Assembly (NCBI GenBank): GCA_030549775.1
Contig: CM060175.1
Span: 8,122,564 to 8,186,563 of the forward strand
Length of the DNA stretch: 64,000 nt
Reading direction: 5' to 3'
DNA from: Tamarix chinensis
Lineage: Eukaryota > Streptophyta > Magnoliopsida > Caryophyllales > Tamaricaceae
Of this stretch, positions 38,322 to 49,884 are shown piece after piece (position 1 is the first letter of the stretch; each line of letters starts with the position of its first letter). The notes under the pieces were generated by a model. The model worked only from the letters and a program-made list of their open reading frames with translations, was not told where the DNA came from and made no database searches. A program made the position numbers and the translations under genes.

Positions 38322-38552
38322 ATGAGAATCCATAAATGGTTTCTAGATAGTGGGTGCTCAAGGCACATGATAGGTGATCAGATAATGTTTTCAAAGTTAA
38401 CATCAAACAATAGAGGAAATGTCACTTTTGGTGACAACGCTAAAGGGAATATTATTGAAATTAGTAGCATTAGTATTGGTAACTCTAAGACCTTCATTTA
38501 TGCTGCATACTTGGTTAGTGGTCTTAAGCATAATTTGATTAGTATTAGCTAA
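38322..38552 (+). pseudogene. SIRE-type protease
   Basis: 76 codons stay open: KWFLDSGCSRHMIGDQ holds the D-S-G catalytic triplet intact. It is followed by FSKLTSNNRGNVTFGDNAKG and YLVSGLKHNLISIS, matching the aspartic protease of SIRE/Maximus elements. The flanking pol frame is broken on both sides. Confidence 0.85.
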
Positions 38553-38569
38553 CTTTATGATTAGGGATT

Positions 38570-39714
38570 TCTAGTTAGTTTCTTCCATTCTCATTACATG
38601 ATTTCAAATGGGGTAGATAAATCAATGTTGTTTGTATTCCTATGCATTAACAATGTTTATGTGCTTAATGTAAAATCAATAAATTTGTATGATGCATGCT
38701 TAAGTGCTATAGATAATGGTGCATGGATATGGCATAAGAATAGCTCATGGTAGCATAGACTTATTAAACAAATTGGCTAGAAAAGACTTAATGAATGGTA
38801 TTTCTAAGTTGAACTTTGAAAAAAGATAAATTATGTGATGCATGTCCTTAAGGAAAATAGCATAAGTTCTAATTCAAACCCAAATATATTGTGACCACAT
38901 CTAAACCATTTGAGCTATTGCATATGGACTGGTTTGGACTTACTAGTATCCGTAGCATGGGTGGTTGTAGATATGCATTAGTCATTGTATACGATTATTC
39001 TTGGTATATGAAGACATTATTCTTTTCTAATAAAAATTATGCTTTTAATGTGTTTATTGTGCTTTATGAGGAAATCTAAGTAAAAAAAAAAAGAAGCAGG
39101 AATAATGATCCATGTGATAAGAAGTGATCACATCAATGAATTTGATAATGGCAACTTCACTAAGTTTTGTGATCAAAATAGGATCTCTCACAACTTATTG
39201 GCCCTAAGGATTCCACAAAAAAAAATATGGTATCGTAGAGCAAAAGAATAGGAACTTGGAATAAGTCACAAGAACCATGTTCTATGACTCTAAGCATCCT
39301 AAGTGCTTCTGAGCCATGGTCATATCAATCACCAATTATGTCATGAATCACATCCGAATTTGTGCAATCCTCAAGAAAACTCCATATGAGCTCTACAAGG
39401 GTAAGAAAACAAATGTGGGATTTTTTCACACATTTGGTTGTAAATACTTTGTCTTGAATAATGGGAAAAGTAATTTGGGCAAGATTAACTCTAAAGTAGA
39501 TGAAGATATCTTCATTGGTTATTTCTTATGTAGTAAAGCTTATCAAGTCTTCAACAAAAGAACCTTACTGATTGAAGAGTCATTCCATAATATTTTGGAT
39601 GAATCTATCTCAAGTGTCAAAGGTATAAATAATGAGAAAATAGGTATATCATTTGAGGTGGATAGCTTGCTTGAACAAGATGATTCAAAAACCAAGGAGA
39701 CTCAAGAGGAATAA
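38570..39714 (+). pseudogene. SIRE-type integrase
   Basis: The pieces are in order. A damaged HHCC region lies near 38720-38860. The core start KPFELLHMDWFGLTSIRSMGG is at 38891-39079, with the first catalytic aspartate in MDWFG. After a broken stretch, 39316-39714 reads TPYELYKGKKTNVGFFHTFGCKYF and DEDIFIGYFLCSKAYQVFNKRT, the usual C-terminal region. Several stops and frameshifts are present. Confidence 0.8.
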
Positions 39715-39849
39715 TAAGAAGATGTTACTCCCATTACTTGACAAGAGTATGAAGTAAAGAAGATCTCCCAAGAGCTTGGAGATATACATATAGCCATCCT
39801 CAAGAGCTCATTATTGGTGATCCATCTAGGGGAGTGGCAACTTGATCCT

Positions 39850-40302
39850 CACTTGGTAACATTTGAAACCATTTAGTATTCTTATCTCAAATGGACCCTA
39901 AGTCTCACTTGGAAGCCATGAATAATGTAAATTAGATCATAACAATGTAAGATGAGCTTAAATAATTTGAGAAAAGTCAAGTATGGGAATTAGTCCCTAT
40001 GCCTCTAAATACACCTATCATTAAGGCTAATTGGGTATTTAGAAACAAGCTAGATAAAGGGGGTATTGTGATTAGAAATAAATGTTTGATGAGTTACCAA
40101 GAGGTATAACCAAGAGGAATGCATTGATTTTGAAGAAGCCTTTGCCCCTGTAGCTAGACTCAAGGCTATACATATACTTCTTGTACTTGCATCTTCCATG
40201 TGAATTACCTTATATCACATAAATGTTAAAAGTGCATTTTTGAATGGCTTCAATGAGGAGGAAGTTTATGTGAAACAACCTCTCTATTTTGAAGATGATT
40301 TA
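39850..40302 (+). pseudogene. N-terminal part of SIRE-type reverse transcriptase, truncated
   Basis: Fragments such as YNQEECIDFEEAFAPVARLKA, HINVKSAFLNGF and EEEVYVKQP are the first conserved RT blocks of SIRE elements. Sequence stops abruptly in ...FEDDL at 40302, where a Tekay-type LTR begins. The rest of RT, RNase H and the 3' LTR are not found downstream, so the 3' half of this element is deleted. Confidence 0.8.
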
Positions 40303-43300
40303 TGTAATACCTTATATTTTTGTGAAGTTTGTTAAATGAGAAATTATGGCATTTGTTAATGTTTGATTTTCCTGTGGAGCTATAATTGAGTTTGAGGAAA
40401 AGTTGGATTAAAACTTTAAAAATTGAAAAGAAAAACATGAGTTTTTAAGCAGACTGATCGACTGGTTCGTTGTTTTAGCCAAAGGGTTTTGCTCGACTGA
40501 ACCAATTGATTAGCTTGTAGAACCAATCGACTGGTCTGTAGAATAGTGGATTGATAAGCCAAATCGATCAAATGGTTTATCGAGCTATCAAAAATCAATT
40601 TTGGGGGAAAATTCGTATACCAAATTGGAACCTTAATTATCCCATTCCAAATTGTTCCTTAAAGATTCTAAATCCTTCTTATCATGCATTTGGCTTGAAC
40701 TTCTTCCTTAAGCTAATATGAGGGTTTGGTTAGGGTAATAGGGGGAAGGGTGACCATAATTTTGTCTTCTTACATCTATCTCCTCTTCACACTTCTAGAA
40801 TAATTACTTCATTTCCACACCTACTTCTACTTAGCTGGGAGATTCCTTCCACACTGATTGTTCATTTCATCTCTAATGTTTGGTATTTCTGGGCTAATTC
40901 AACCTGCACCTCTAAAAGAATCACAATTTCAGCTCTTAAAGTAAGATTAGTCTATTTTAAATGAGATATGCACGTTCACCTCCTATTCGAATAATATAAA
41001 CTAGGTTTTTTGATTTATACCTACCTGCACTCATGATTTTACCAATTTGTTGGTTATAAATAGCCCTAATCGCCCCTTATATTTACCTTTCTTATAGCAA
41101 CCAAAATAATCCAACTCCTTATGACTGTGTGATCTTCCCCTTAAGTTCAAAGCTTAGTTGGTTCCCTTCCACTCTTCTAATCCTTTCTCTAGCTTCTTCT
41201 TGTTTATCTTTAAGCAGGGGAAGGTTAGATTTAGGAGAAATTTGAGTCACCTTTTTTCATTGGAAATTCTCTTTGTTTTCTCTAAGGTTGGTAGGTTATT
41301 TTCTTCTCCTATTTCAAAATCTGATTCATAAAAGTATGCATTGGAATTCAAAAACTTTAACTCTATTTTTAAGGTTTTAGAAGTTGAGGATTTTTCCATG
41401 GTGAGTTTCCTTATTTGAGGAAAATTTTTGCTTGCATCAAGTAAGTCATTCTTACTTTTGAATGTGACTTAGTGAAGCATGTGTGGGATGAAATCTTTAA
41501 AATCCTGAGTCTATAATTTAGCATGAGAATTTGGTTTTAGATTTAGTGCTTATGGATTAAATTATGAATTCTGAGATAAATGCATGATTTTAGGAAAACA
41601 AGGTTGATTTGATTAATTGTGGAGCATGTAATAGTTTAGTATGATGCAAGTACATGTTTTAGTTTAGATGTAGCAGGGATTTTGAGAATAATTTGGATGA
41701 AAAATGCCCATTTTGTGTTGTTTGAGAGAAAACAAATCAATTATTTTGGTCAAACTGATTGGTTGGTTCTTAGAACAATCGACTGGTCAATCGTACCCAT
41801 CGATCGGTAGGTTTGTGGTGACCTTGGCCTAGCTCTCTAGTTAAACCTATCGATTAGTTTGGTAGAACCCATTGGCTAGTCTTTAAATAATTGAATGGTT
41901 CGGCCAAATCGATTGATAATTTTGAGGAAACCCTAGGTTTGGCCGAGCCAAACCAATCAACTGGTTGTCCCTAATCAATTGATTGGTTAACAAAATTGAT
42001 CTATTAGTTAGTATGACCAATTGAATGGTTAGGTCAAACCGATCATCTAATTTGGCTAAATTCTATGATTTTTACTTTGAGACTATGTCTAATTATTATA
42101 TGACTATTTAAAAATTAAAATACATATGTTGACATGGATTAATAACCTAATGGATGGATTAAACAGATCATGATTCATGACATACTCAATGGGTGTAGTA
42201 AATGCCTTGATGGGTAAACTTAAATAAGTGTTTGATGTCTTTAAAAGGGATCATGGAATCTAGAATTTTTCTCGGATGGATTAATTTAATGTATTAAATT
42301 AGTACTAAGTAAACATTAATGGGAACCCCATATGGTTTAGGATGGTAATAGTTAATGTGGGAAGAGTATGTGAGTGTATTACTTGCATATTGTGTGGACC
42401 TTGTGTGATCATGTAACCTCGAGAATAATGTATTAATCATTTAAAGTGAAAGATAATCGAGATATGTATGAATTTAGGTTACCCAATCCTTAATTAGCTA
42501 CTAGAGGTTAGTCTAGTTTCAGACGTTATTAATGCCTTCAGTCTTTGCTTTTGGGTGGGATCCTAGTAGATCCCCGTGCTTTACCTACTCTAGTCACTAA
42601 TGATGTACTAAGGGGTATCAATACTAAAGGGCTTGGTTACCTAGATGGCTTCTCTTTGGCCTAGACTCATGTCTATTGGTGGCCACTTGGCTTCAGCCTG
42701 GACTTTATATTCCTTGGTTTGTATAGACTTCCATGGTATGTGAGACCATAGGATAGTACATAATCTATCGCTCGATGATAATGATAATAACTGGAATCAA
42801 TATTTGGACAATAATTAGAATAAGTATCTATAATAAGAATATAGTTAAAGAGGAAAAATAAAGTAGAAGAAAGAAAAGGAACGGCAATGTAGAAGATGGC
42901 CTATAGAGAGATTGCGTTCATGGATGAATATAACCTTACTATTAGCCGAATCATTCTACTTGTAGCTTGCATACCAACATTGTTGAGGTAATACTATGGT
43001 GTCAAGCATGTTTAGTCATATGTGGTATGAACCTTTTATGCCTAATCTAATCATGATAAAGCACGTATTTTGTTGGTATAAAGTGTGCATGATATTGTTA
43101 GAATGATATATATGTATATATATATATATATATATCAAAGTATCTTGTGTGTTGGTAGCTCCATTTAGGAGGTAACTTAGCTTAATTAGTATGAAGCATA
43201 CTAACGTATTTGTTTGTTTGGCCACCTACTTATTCCTGCGAGTAGAGGACCATGTGCAGGTTTTTGGAGAGGGTCGATAGTTGGCTAGCCTCGAGTAGGG

Positions 43301-43696
43301 CATGGGTTTTGAGAGTATGGACATCTGAAGACTTTGAGAGGACCTTGATGGACTAGAGTTTAGAGTTTCACTATATTTTGATTTTATATAACTTCAATCA
43401 TGTACTTTATTTTAGTGTAATTTTCTTCCCTCGCATACTTGAATATTGTAGATCGCCAAGGTCTTGTACTTGAAAACTTTCCTTTGATATTATATAACTA
43501 GTTTTAGTGCACTCTACAATGGGTTTGTTTGGTTTTGTTTTCTTGGCCTGGTGCCTCGCATGAGACAGACAACTGACGATTATCATATGTTAAGTACGGC
43601 AGTAGCACCCCATTTCTCCTAAGTATTTACCATCTTTTCACTTCCATGAGGTTTTCAAAATAAAAATTTTTGATAATAAAAAATGGGGATGTTATA
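40303..43696 (+). mobile_element. Tekay-type LTR (3.4 kb), plus strand
   Basis: It starts TGTAATACC and ends GGGGATGTTATA. The end box TAAGTACGGCAGTAGCACC is at about 43589-43607. Clusters of the ACCGATCGACTGG motif lie at 40445-40580 and 41740-42060. It is followed by GGTTGGTAATAACC, a weak primer-site look-alike, so it may be the 5' LTR of an element whose body was deleted. The flanking five bases (ATTTA, GGTTG) do not match. A TA-repeat lies at 43105-43135. Confidence 0.7.
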
Positions 43697-44987
43697 GGTT
43701 GGTAATAACCTAAATACCCATATTTCATTTAAACACCTCAAAAAAATTTAATATTAGAAGTTAACTCATATTCAGCCAAACCCTATCATATTATATATCA
43801 ACATTCATGTACTAACCTCAACAAATGCAATGGAATAATTATTTTCCACAAAAACTCACTAATATGACCAAAATACCCTTTAACCAAAAATAAACACAAA
43901 TTCCCCCAACTTCTAACTTTCACTAAAGCTTACCAACTTCATGCAAAATCTCCCATACATAATTAAACATCCAAAATGTAACTATCTTAATCAAATCTGC
44001 CCAAAACACCACAAATGAGCCTAGCGCCAAACCTCCACATGCCCAAAAACACCCAAAAATTCCAACCTTAACATTAATCACATATAATAATACTTACTTA
44101 GAATCAAATATAATCAACCTGTCAACCACATGCTTATTTAAATAAAAAAAATACGTCATCATGTTTGAGAATTAAAATCAAAGCTAAACATGGTCTAAAA
44201 TATAGAAATATGACATGAAATCATAAAAACACGTTAAATCATGAATTCACAAAGGTAACACATGAATTCAAAATAAAATAACCTAAACATGATTTATTAC
44301 ACAAAAGCATACTAATATGAAATTACATAAAAATAACACACTACATCAAAGACCCTAAACTAGAAACATGTATTCTTACCAAAGGTTAATACAATCTCTT
44401 ATCAAAATAATACTCCTAAATACTTCGTCCAACCCCTTAAGATCACTTAAATAACCCTCAAGAAAAGGAGGCTAAGTAGGCATAAGAATTAGCAAGGAAA
44501 GGAAAGGGAGAGTAGAAGAATTAAGGACATAATAAAAGAAAAGAGGATATAAATGGAGGCAAATAGTAGGGAGTGTTGCATGAGCCGGTTACATAGATGG
44601 AGGGATATAACGTAAGGAGTTTACGCCGATGGATGGGTAGTTGTGTGATGGGTTGACATTGTGTGAGTAAGTGGTGCAACTCAAGGGTGGCTACATAAGT
44701 AGATGGCTCAGTAAAGGAAGGGTGGTGTGAAGAGAAAGTGTAGGGGGAGGGTGATTGTGTGAGATAAAGACACAGACAAAGGGATATTGTGTTGATTGCT
44801 AGTAAAAGTTAAACCAACGGAGAGGAACAAACTTGTCATAAAATAACCACAAAGAAAAAATGAACTAGTTGACAAAGAAGAAGAGGGAGTTGGGGCTAGC
44901 TTGGCAAGGTTAAACTCAAAAGATCATGACTATAGAGAGCCAAACAAAGAGAAAGGAAAAGGGGTTGGTGAATAATATTGGGGTATT
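43697..44987 (-). mobile_element. Tekay-type LTR, reverse, left piece
   Basis: AT-rich sequence passes into a purine-rich tract at about 44470-44980, the reverse of the C/T-rich tract near LTR starts. The LTR start itself lies at 51963 beyond the inserted non-autonomous element. The other end is truncated near 43697, leaving about 1.6 kb of what should be a 3.5-4 kb LTR. Confidence 0.55.
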
Positions 44988-45375
44988 TGATGAGTTCATA
45001 TTTTGACACATTTTATACCCTTATATCTTAGTTTTTGGTAGTTTATTTGGCTAATATAGGGGAATAATTGTTGTTTTATGTTTAAGTGGTAAAAAATGTA
45101 CAAATATTATTATTTGAGCTAAAATGATATAATTTAAGTAAATTTAGAATAAAATAATATTTATTAATTTTATTTTGCAGGTTTTATTTTAAAATTAAAA
45201 AAAATGAAAAAAATAGAAATAAGACCTTTGGACCAACGGCTGAAGGCCGAAGGTCCAAAGGCCTGGAGCAAACAAAACGCAGCCAAACGAGAACGCAAAT
45301 GGTCAGCCGAAGAAAAGTCAAAGAAGAAAAAGAAAAGAGGTCGGGCGAGGACTGACGTGGACGGACAACAAAAAT

Positions 45376-45383
45376 TATAAAAA
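45376..45383 (+). promoter_or_regulatory. Candidate TATA box of the LTR promoter
   Basis: TATAAAAA stands in a 5' context AAAAAT and is repeated at 50265-50272 in the other LTR. A start site about 30 bases downstream would place the two GAGCCT hairpins at the very beginning of the transcript. Confidence 0.5.
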
Positions 45384-45440
45384 GCATAAGAGTCGTAGGT
45401 CGAGAGAGAGCAGTGTGCGGCAGAGAGGGTGTGCGGTTGA

Positions 45441-45484
45441 GAGCCTCAAGAGGCTCGAGGGAGCGGCAGAGCCTTCCGAGGCTC
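45441..45484 (+). other. Twin hairpins with identical stems in the LTR leader
   Basis: GAGCCT-CAAG-AGGCTC at 45441-45456 is followed 12 bases later by GAGCCT-TCCG-AGGCTC at 45469-45484. Both stems are perfect 6-bp. In the 3' LTR the second loop is TTCG. Confidence 0.75.
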
Positions 45485-46304
45485 TGTGAGACGACGCAGA
45501 GAGAGAGACGGGAGAGGTTCGATAGAGGAAACAGCGAAGGACGAACAGGACAGTATGTAGGATTATTTGTCTGCTAGGTGGCCATCTAAATATACTAGAA
45601 TTTATATGTATAAATTGCAGTTAGGTTAGATAACAATTCACCTAATTGTTTTGTGATTCTAACCGAAGTGGTAAAACGTTTCGATACGTGTGGGTCAAGG
45701 AAAGGAAATACAGCTAGACATGCTTTTTGTACTAGTTTGAGTACTTAGATTGACAGCCTTCCACTTACACTTAATGCATTAAATCTAGTTAAATATAGGA
45801 GCCGCTTGTTGCTGCTATACTGCTAGTATTTAATAGGGTTAATATTGGTGCTTTGTCGTATTAATTAATTAAGGGAAGTAATATAAGGTGTATAGACCTG
45901 CTTTTGGTGTGCAACTTGGTCGATCTCTTTCTCATGATTAAAGGATGACTTAGAAATAAATATTATATTTTCAACCTAATCTAGTGGTAGATTTTTATTT
46001 TCCTAACATATTTCTCATATCTGTGGGTTTCCCATTATTTTCATTATTTTTATTATTAGTTTATTTTATTTTATTTACTCCTTTATTATTATTTTTATAA
46101 ACCCCCATTAGTATTTTTCTTATTTATTTATTTAGTGTTATTTAGGATTTTTTATTTTTATTTTTAGTTTTAATTATTTTTAAGCTAGTTAGATAGAGGT
46201 GAGCCCTCTCAATCCCCAGCCTAGAACGATACCCTTATTTACCAGTGCTACAATTGACAACAAGAGGGTTTAAATTGCGTGCCGGCTACGGTCACACCAA
46301 TTTT

Positions 46305-46321
46305 TGGCGCCGTTGCCGGGG
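46305..46321 (+). other. Primer-binding site, Asp tRNA type
   Basis: TGGCGCCGTTGCCGGGG matches the complement of the plant tRNA-Asp 3' end including CCA. It lies five bases after the LTR end. This primer is used by many Athila/Tat-related plant elements. Confidence 0.85.
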
Positions 46322-46482
46322 ATTGGTAACTTCACCTCTATTTTTCTAGTATTTTTAGTGTGTTTTTATTTTTAGTGTTTTTGTGTTTTTTTTCTTTTAG
46401 TTTTGTTTTATATTTTCTTAGGATTTTTGGTGTGTTTTGTTATTAACCTTTTCCTTTGAAGTGTTAGTGTTTTCAGGTGGCT

Positions 46483-47955
46483 ATGAGAGGATCCTTTGGT
46501 TATGGACAACTTTGCATGAATCCTAATGCAAGAGTAAATGAGGTAAGTCCGAGTAGTCTAAATGATAAACTTAACAAACTCACTCCTCTTGTTTTGTAGG
46601 TAGCTGAAGCTACTAGAGTTATTAATACAAGTGGAGTGTGTCATACGCAAGGAAATCCATATGCCTACCATTCACAATCTATTAGAGGAGGAGGATGGAC
46701 ACAACCTAATGCTCAGTCATTCAATGGTTTTCAAGGACATGATCCCTATACAAGCACATATTATTCGGGAATGAGGCATCAACCCAACTTTGGATGGGAG
46801 ATGAATGATCAGTATCAAGTGCCATATCAAGACCCTTACACATGCGAATATGAAGCTTCAAAATATTATCAATATCCTCAACAAGAATCTTCTCCTGTTT
46901 CAGAACCCTCAAGTTCAGAAAAAATGGATAAGCTTCTTGAAGAACTGATAAATGGTCAAAACCAGTTGGCAGAAAGCCAAAATCAACTAATGCAAATGAA
47001 TGATCATTATTCAGTGTCATATCAAGACCCTTACACATGTGATTATGAAGCGTCAAAACATTATCAATATCCTCAACAAGAATCTTCTCCAGTTTCAGAG
47101 CCCTCAAGTTCAGAAAAAATGGATAAGCTTTTTGAAGCATTGACAAACAGCCTAAATCAACTGATGCAAAGTCAGATTAGACAAAATGAAAGGGTGTCAG
47201 TGCTAGAGGAGAAAATGGGTTATATGGTCAACCTGATGAATCAATTACAAGCACAAGAAGAGCTCTCTAGTACTTCAATTCCAAATTCAAGTGAGAGTTA
47301 TGAGGATGATGGTGCCATATCCGAATGTAAGGATGAGCTAGTTGAGGAGGTTCCCATGGAAAACATTGAAAAGCAAGATTAGGTGGAAGAAGAGCTTGTA
47401 AAAGTAGAAGAAGAATCTCATCAAAATGAGGATCAAGTGAACAAAGAGAAGTATATGGGTGACAAGACTATCACTTTCACCTACCATATACCATCTTTGA
47501 ACATTTATTCCCCAACTTTGCTTGGAGATGACCATGAAACACAAGGTAAGACTTTGAACCATGTTGATTTTATTTATGCTGACCACACTCCTTGTTTTTC
47601 CTCTTTTAGCAGGTTATATGGATCCAAGAGTGAAGAGAGTAATCAAATCACCTTGGATACATTTAATAAGAAGCGTGATGCTCCAAAGGAGAGGTTATGT
47701 TGGAAGGATGTGTTTAAAGATTTTAATAAGGGAAAATATGTTCCTTCGATAGAGAGATTATTGTACATGGACATTGGGAAAAACATTCTCTCTTTACACA
47801 CGAGCTTAAATTCCATGCTAGGTAAGTTACGTTCTTGCTGGGTCAAATCTTTCATTAAATCTAATATTTTGTCTTTTTCTTCCTTACAAGATAAAGGTGA
47901 TCATCATGAGGAAGGATTTGGTGAAGTAGCTCTGAAGTGGACGTATCCACCTTAA
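46483..47955 (+). CDS. Gag-tail-like open frame of the non-autonomous element, one in-frame TAG
   Basis: From ATG 46483 the frame reads MRGSFGYGQLCMNPNARVNE, then enters a 57-base segment with GTAAGT at 46543 and TTTTGTAG ending at 46599. Removing it keeps the frame and avoids its terminal TAG. From 46600 the frame runs to a TAG at 47380 and then, still in frame, to 47955. YYSGMRHQPNFGW resembles the NPGWRNHPNFSW signature of Athila-type gag. A 195-bp duplication adds two YQDPYTC(E/D)YEASK blocks, and acidic coiled-coil-like stretches follow. Without the splice, translation could start at 46636. The segment after 47383 has no recognised domain. The TAG may be a mutation, a readthrough site or a true ORF boundary. 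Confidence 0.5.
46543..46599 (+). other. Possible 57-nt mini-intron at the start of the gag-like frame
   Basis: The donor GAG|GTAAGT is excellent and the acceptor TTGTTTTGTAG|G is good. The length is a multiple of three. Without splicing the segment puts a stop after 39 codons. It is shorter than most plant introns, which lowers confidence. Confidence 0.4.
46801..47190 (+). repeat. 195-bp in-frame tandem duplication within the gag-like frame
   Basis: ATGAATGATCAGTAT at 46801 and ATGAATGATCATTAT at 46996 begin two copies that share long stretches, including the codons for QQESSPVSEPSSSEKMDKL. The period is exactly 65 codons. Confidence 0.9.
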
Positions 47956-49846
47956 ACGAGAAAAACTGAGATTATGTCAGGCTGAAGACATGAAAACAAG
48001 CGCTACTTGGGAGGCAACCCAGTGTCATAAGGGAGTTTTCTATCCTTTATTTATTTATTTATTTATTTTTTCTATACTTTAAATTTCATGTTTCCTTAGT
48101 TGTTTACACATTAAGGACAATGTGTGACTTAAGTGTGGGGGTGCATGTGTTTTATGTACGTGTCAAAAAAAATTATTTCAATTTTTTTTTAGAGTTTTAG
48201 AATTTTTAGAGTCGTAGGAACCCTTAATTAGTTAATGAGGAATATATCTTTGAAATTTAATGAAAAGAGGATCATGAAATCGAGATAAAGCAAGTGGAGA
48301 TTTTTTGTGTTAATTTTGATATAGGGAACACGTATCTACATGCCTAAATTTGAATAGAGAAATAACATGTACGATTGTCTAATCACCGACATGGCATGTT
48401 GAGATTCATCACATTCCTCAGTGAGTTTTTGAACCATATGTACCTTCTTTTTCTGAGCGAATTTACACAAAATCATCTATTTTTCTTGGCTTCAAAATTT
48501 TTCTTTGTAAACCTCATATGTTTAATTTCTTTGATCAAATTATTTGCCATAGATCTTGTAATGGACTATAGAGATTACTAGAACTTACTCTTGTGCTAGT
48601 CGAAGCTTATAGTCAAAACATGCTCTGATTGAGAAAATGATAAAGGCAGCTTAGGAATTTTCCATCACATGACCAAATAGCTTAACCTGATTTGTGTATA
48701 CATGATGTACACCCTATAGAAACCCTTTTGAGCCTATACATGGAGCATACATTTTTTTTATTACCCACATTCAATAACCTTCAGGCCTTAATGTCCTTAC
48801 CTTCGCTTAAAGCTAGTGGAAGGAAATCATATCGCTATGGATATAAAGAGTGGTTGTGTATGTGTGTATGTGAAAGAAATATATGTATTTATGCTAAGAA
48901 AGGGGATTGTTTATGTTTGGTGGAGAAAAAAAATTTTGAAAAAAAAAATAAAAAAAAAATGAGAAGAAAAAATGTTAGGATATAAGGAAGAGAGGGAGTT
49001 ATGGAGATTATGTTGAGAAAGTTCTATTCATGTTACATTTTATTGTGAAGGTGGAGATATGTATCATTGATCATTGATGTGGAGTTAAGATTATATTTCA
49101 TCTACTTATTAGATTCCACTAGCTCTTGATCTTTTTAACACCACACTTCTAAAATACTCCATACCCTTCTTTACCTTAAATCCTGCCACAACCAATAAGT
49201 AAGTCCTATTTAATTCTTGAGATGAGCAGCCTTTGATCTATTGGAGTCTTGGAGATTAGTCACAAGAGTTAAGCATATGGTTCGGTCCATTTGGCAAGTA
49301 TTTGGTATCTTTTATGAGGTTTTATCCACAAGAATATAAGCCTTCTTTGTTTATATATGTGAGTCATTTGTTATTTTTATCATCTTAGCTCACATACATG
49401 AGTGTTTTTATGCATTTGTAGCCACGAATCTAAGAGAGAGAAAAAATAGAGGGTATCCATAGTGAGGATGAATCTTGATGTGACTAAGGCGTGGTAGATT
49501 TTCATCCATAATATTGATCTATTCATACTTGTCATGTTTATGTGTGAACCATATGTTGAAATTGATTCTTTAAATCTCCCAATGCTGAATCTTGATTGAT
49601 TGCTAATCTTGATGTATGAAAGTAAAAGATTCCGAGACAAAAATAAGTAAGGATGTTAGGTATGTTTTTATTTTATTTTATTTGTATGTGATTTTGTGGG
49701 TATATCATCTGTGAAACCCTCACGAAACCTTACTCGTCCTCGATGGGTGACCTCGGGGTTTAAAGGGCTTGTTACACATGCTAAGTGTAATCGTGAGACC
49801 TACTAAAGTGGCTAGTTAATTTAATTTTATTTATTCAAAGTAATAA
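47956..49846 (+). other. Noncoding 3' interior of the non-autonomous element
   Basis: No domain is recognised. It carries the motif CTTGGGAGGCAACCCAG at 48006-48022, which I recognise as common in Athila/Tat-type plant elements, and an internal hairpin plus polypurine copy at 48106-48143. The short open frames at 48375-48581 and 48692-48985 and their minus-strand neighbours are low-complexity and are not called. Confidence 0.6.
48106..48143 (+). other. Internal hairpin plus polypurine-tract module
   Basis: The stem ACACATT (48106-48112) pairs with AATGTGT (48119-48125) around AAGGAC. Five bases later comes AAGTGTGGGGGTG (48131-48143), identical to the tract at the 3' LTR. It could act as a central polypurine tract or be the relic of an older 3' end. 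Confidence 0.7.
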
Positions 49847-49884
49847 CTTGCTTGAGGACAAGCAAGAAGCTAAGTGTGGGGGTG
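49847..49884 (+). other. 3' hairpin plus polypurine tract abutting the 3' LTR
   Basis: CTTGCTTG (49847-49854) pairs perfectly with CAAGCAAG (49859-49866) around the loop AGGA. Five bases later AAGTGTGGGGGTG (49872-49884) ends directly at the LTR start, as a plus-strand primer must. Confidence 0.85.

Larger units (their letters stand above)
44988..46299 (+). mobile_element. 5' LTR of the non-autonomous element
   Basis: It runs from TGATGAGTTC to GGTCACACCA, 1312 bp. Compared with the 3' LTR it lacks 479 bp (equivalent of 50443-50921) at a GAC microhomology. It contains a TATA box (45376-45383) and two leader hairpins. The ends are not the common TGTT...AACA but TGATG...CACCA. Confidence 0.92.

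Noticed and set aside
43697..43715. GGTTGGTAATAACC as proof of an intact primer site
   Set aside because: Only TTGGTA matches the initiator Met pattern and the following sequence is not element interior, so it is mentioned only as a weak possibility.
46721..47146. 141-codon minus-strand frame opposite the gag-like frame
   Set aside because: It mirrors the tandem duplication of the plus-strand frame and has no independent support.
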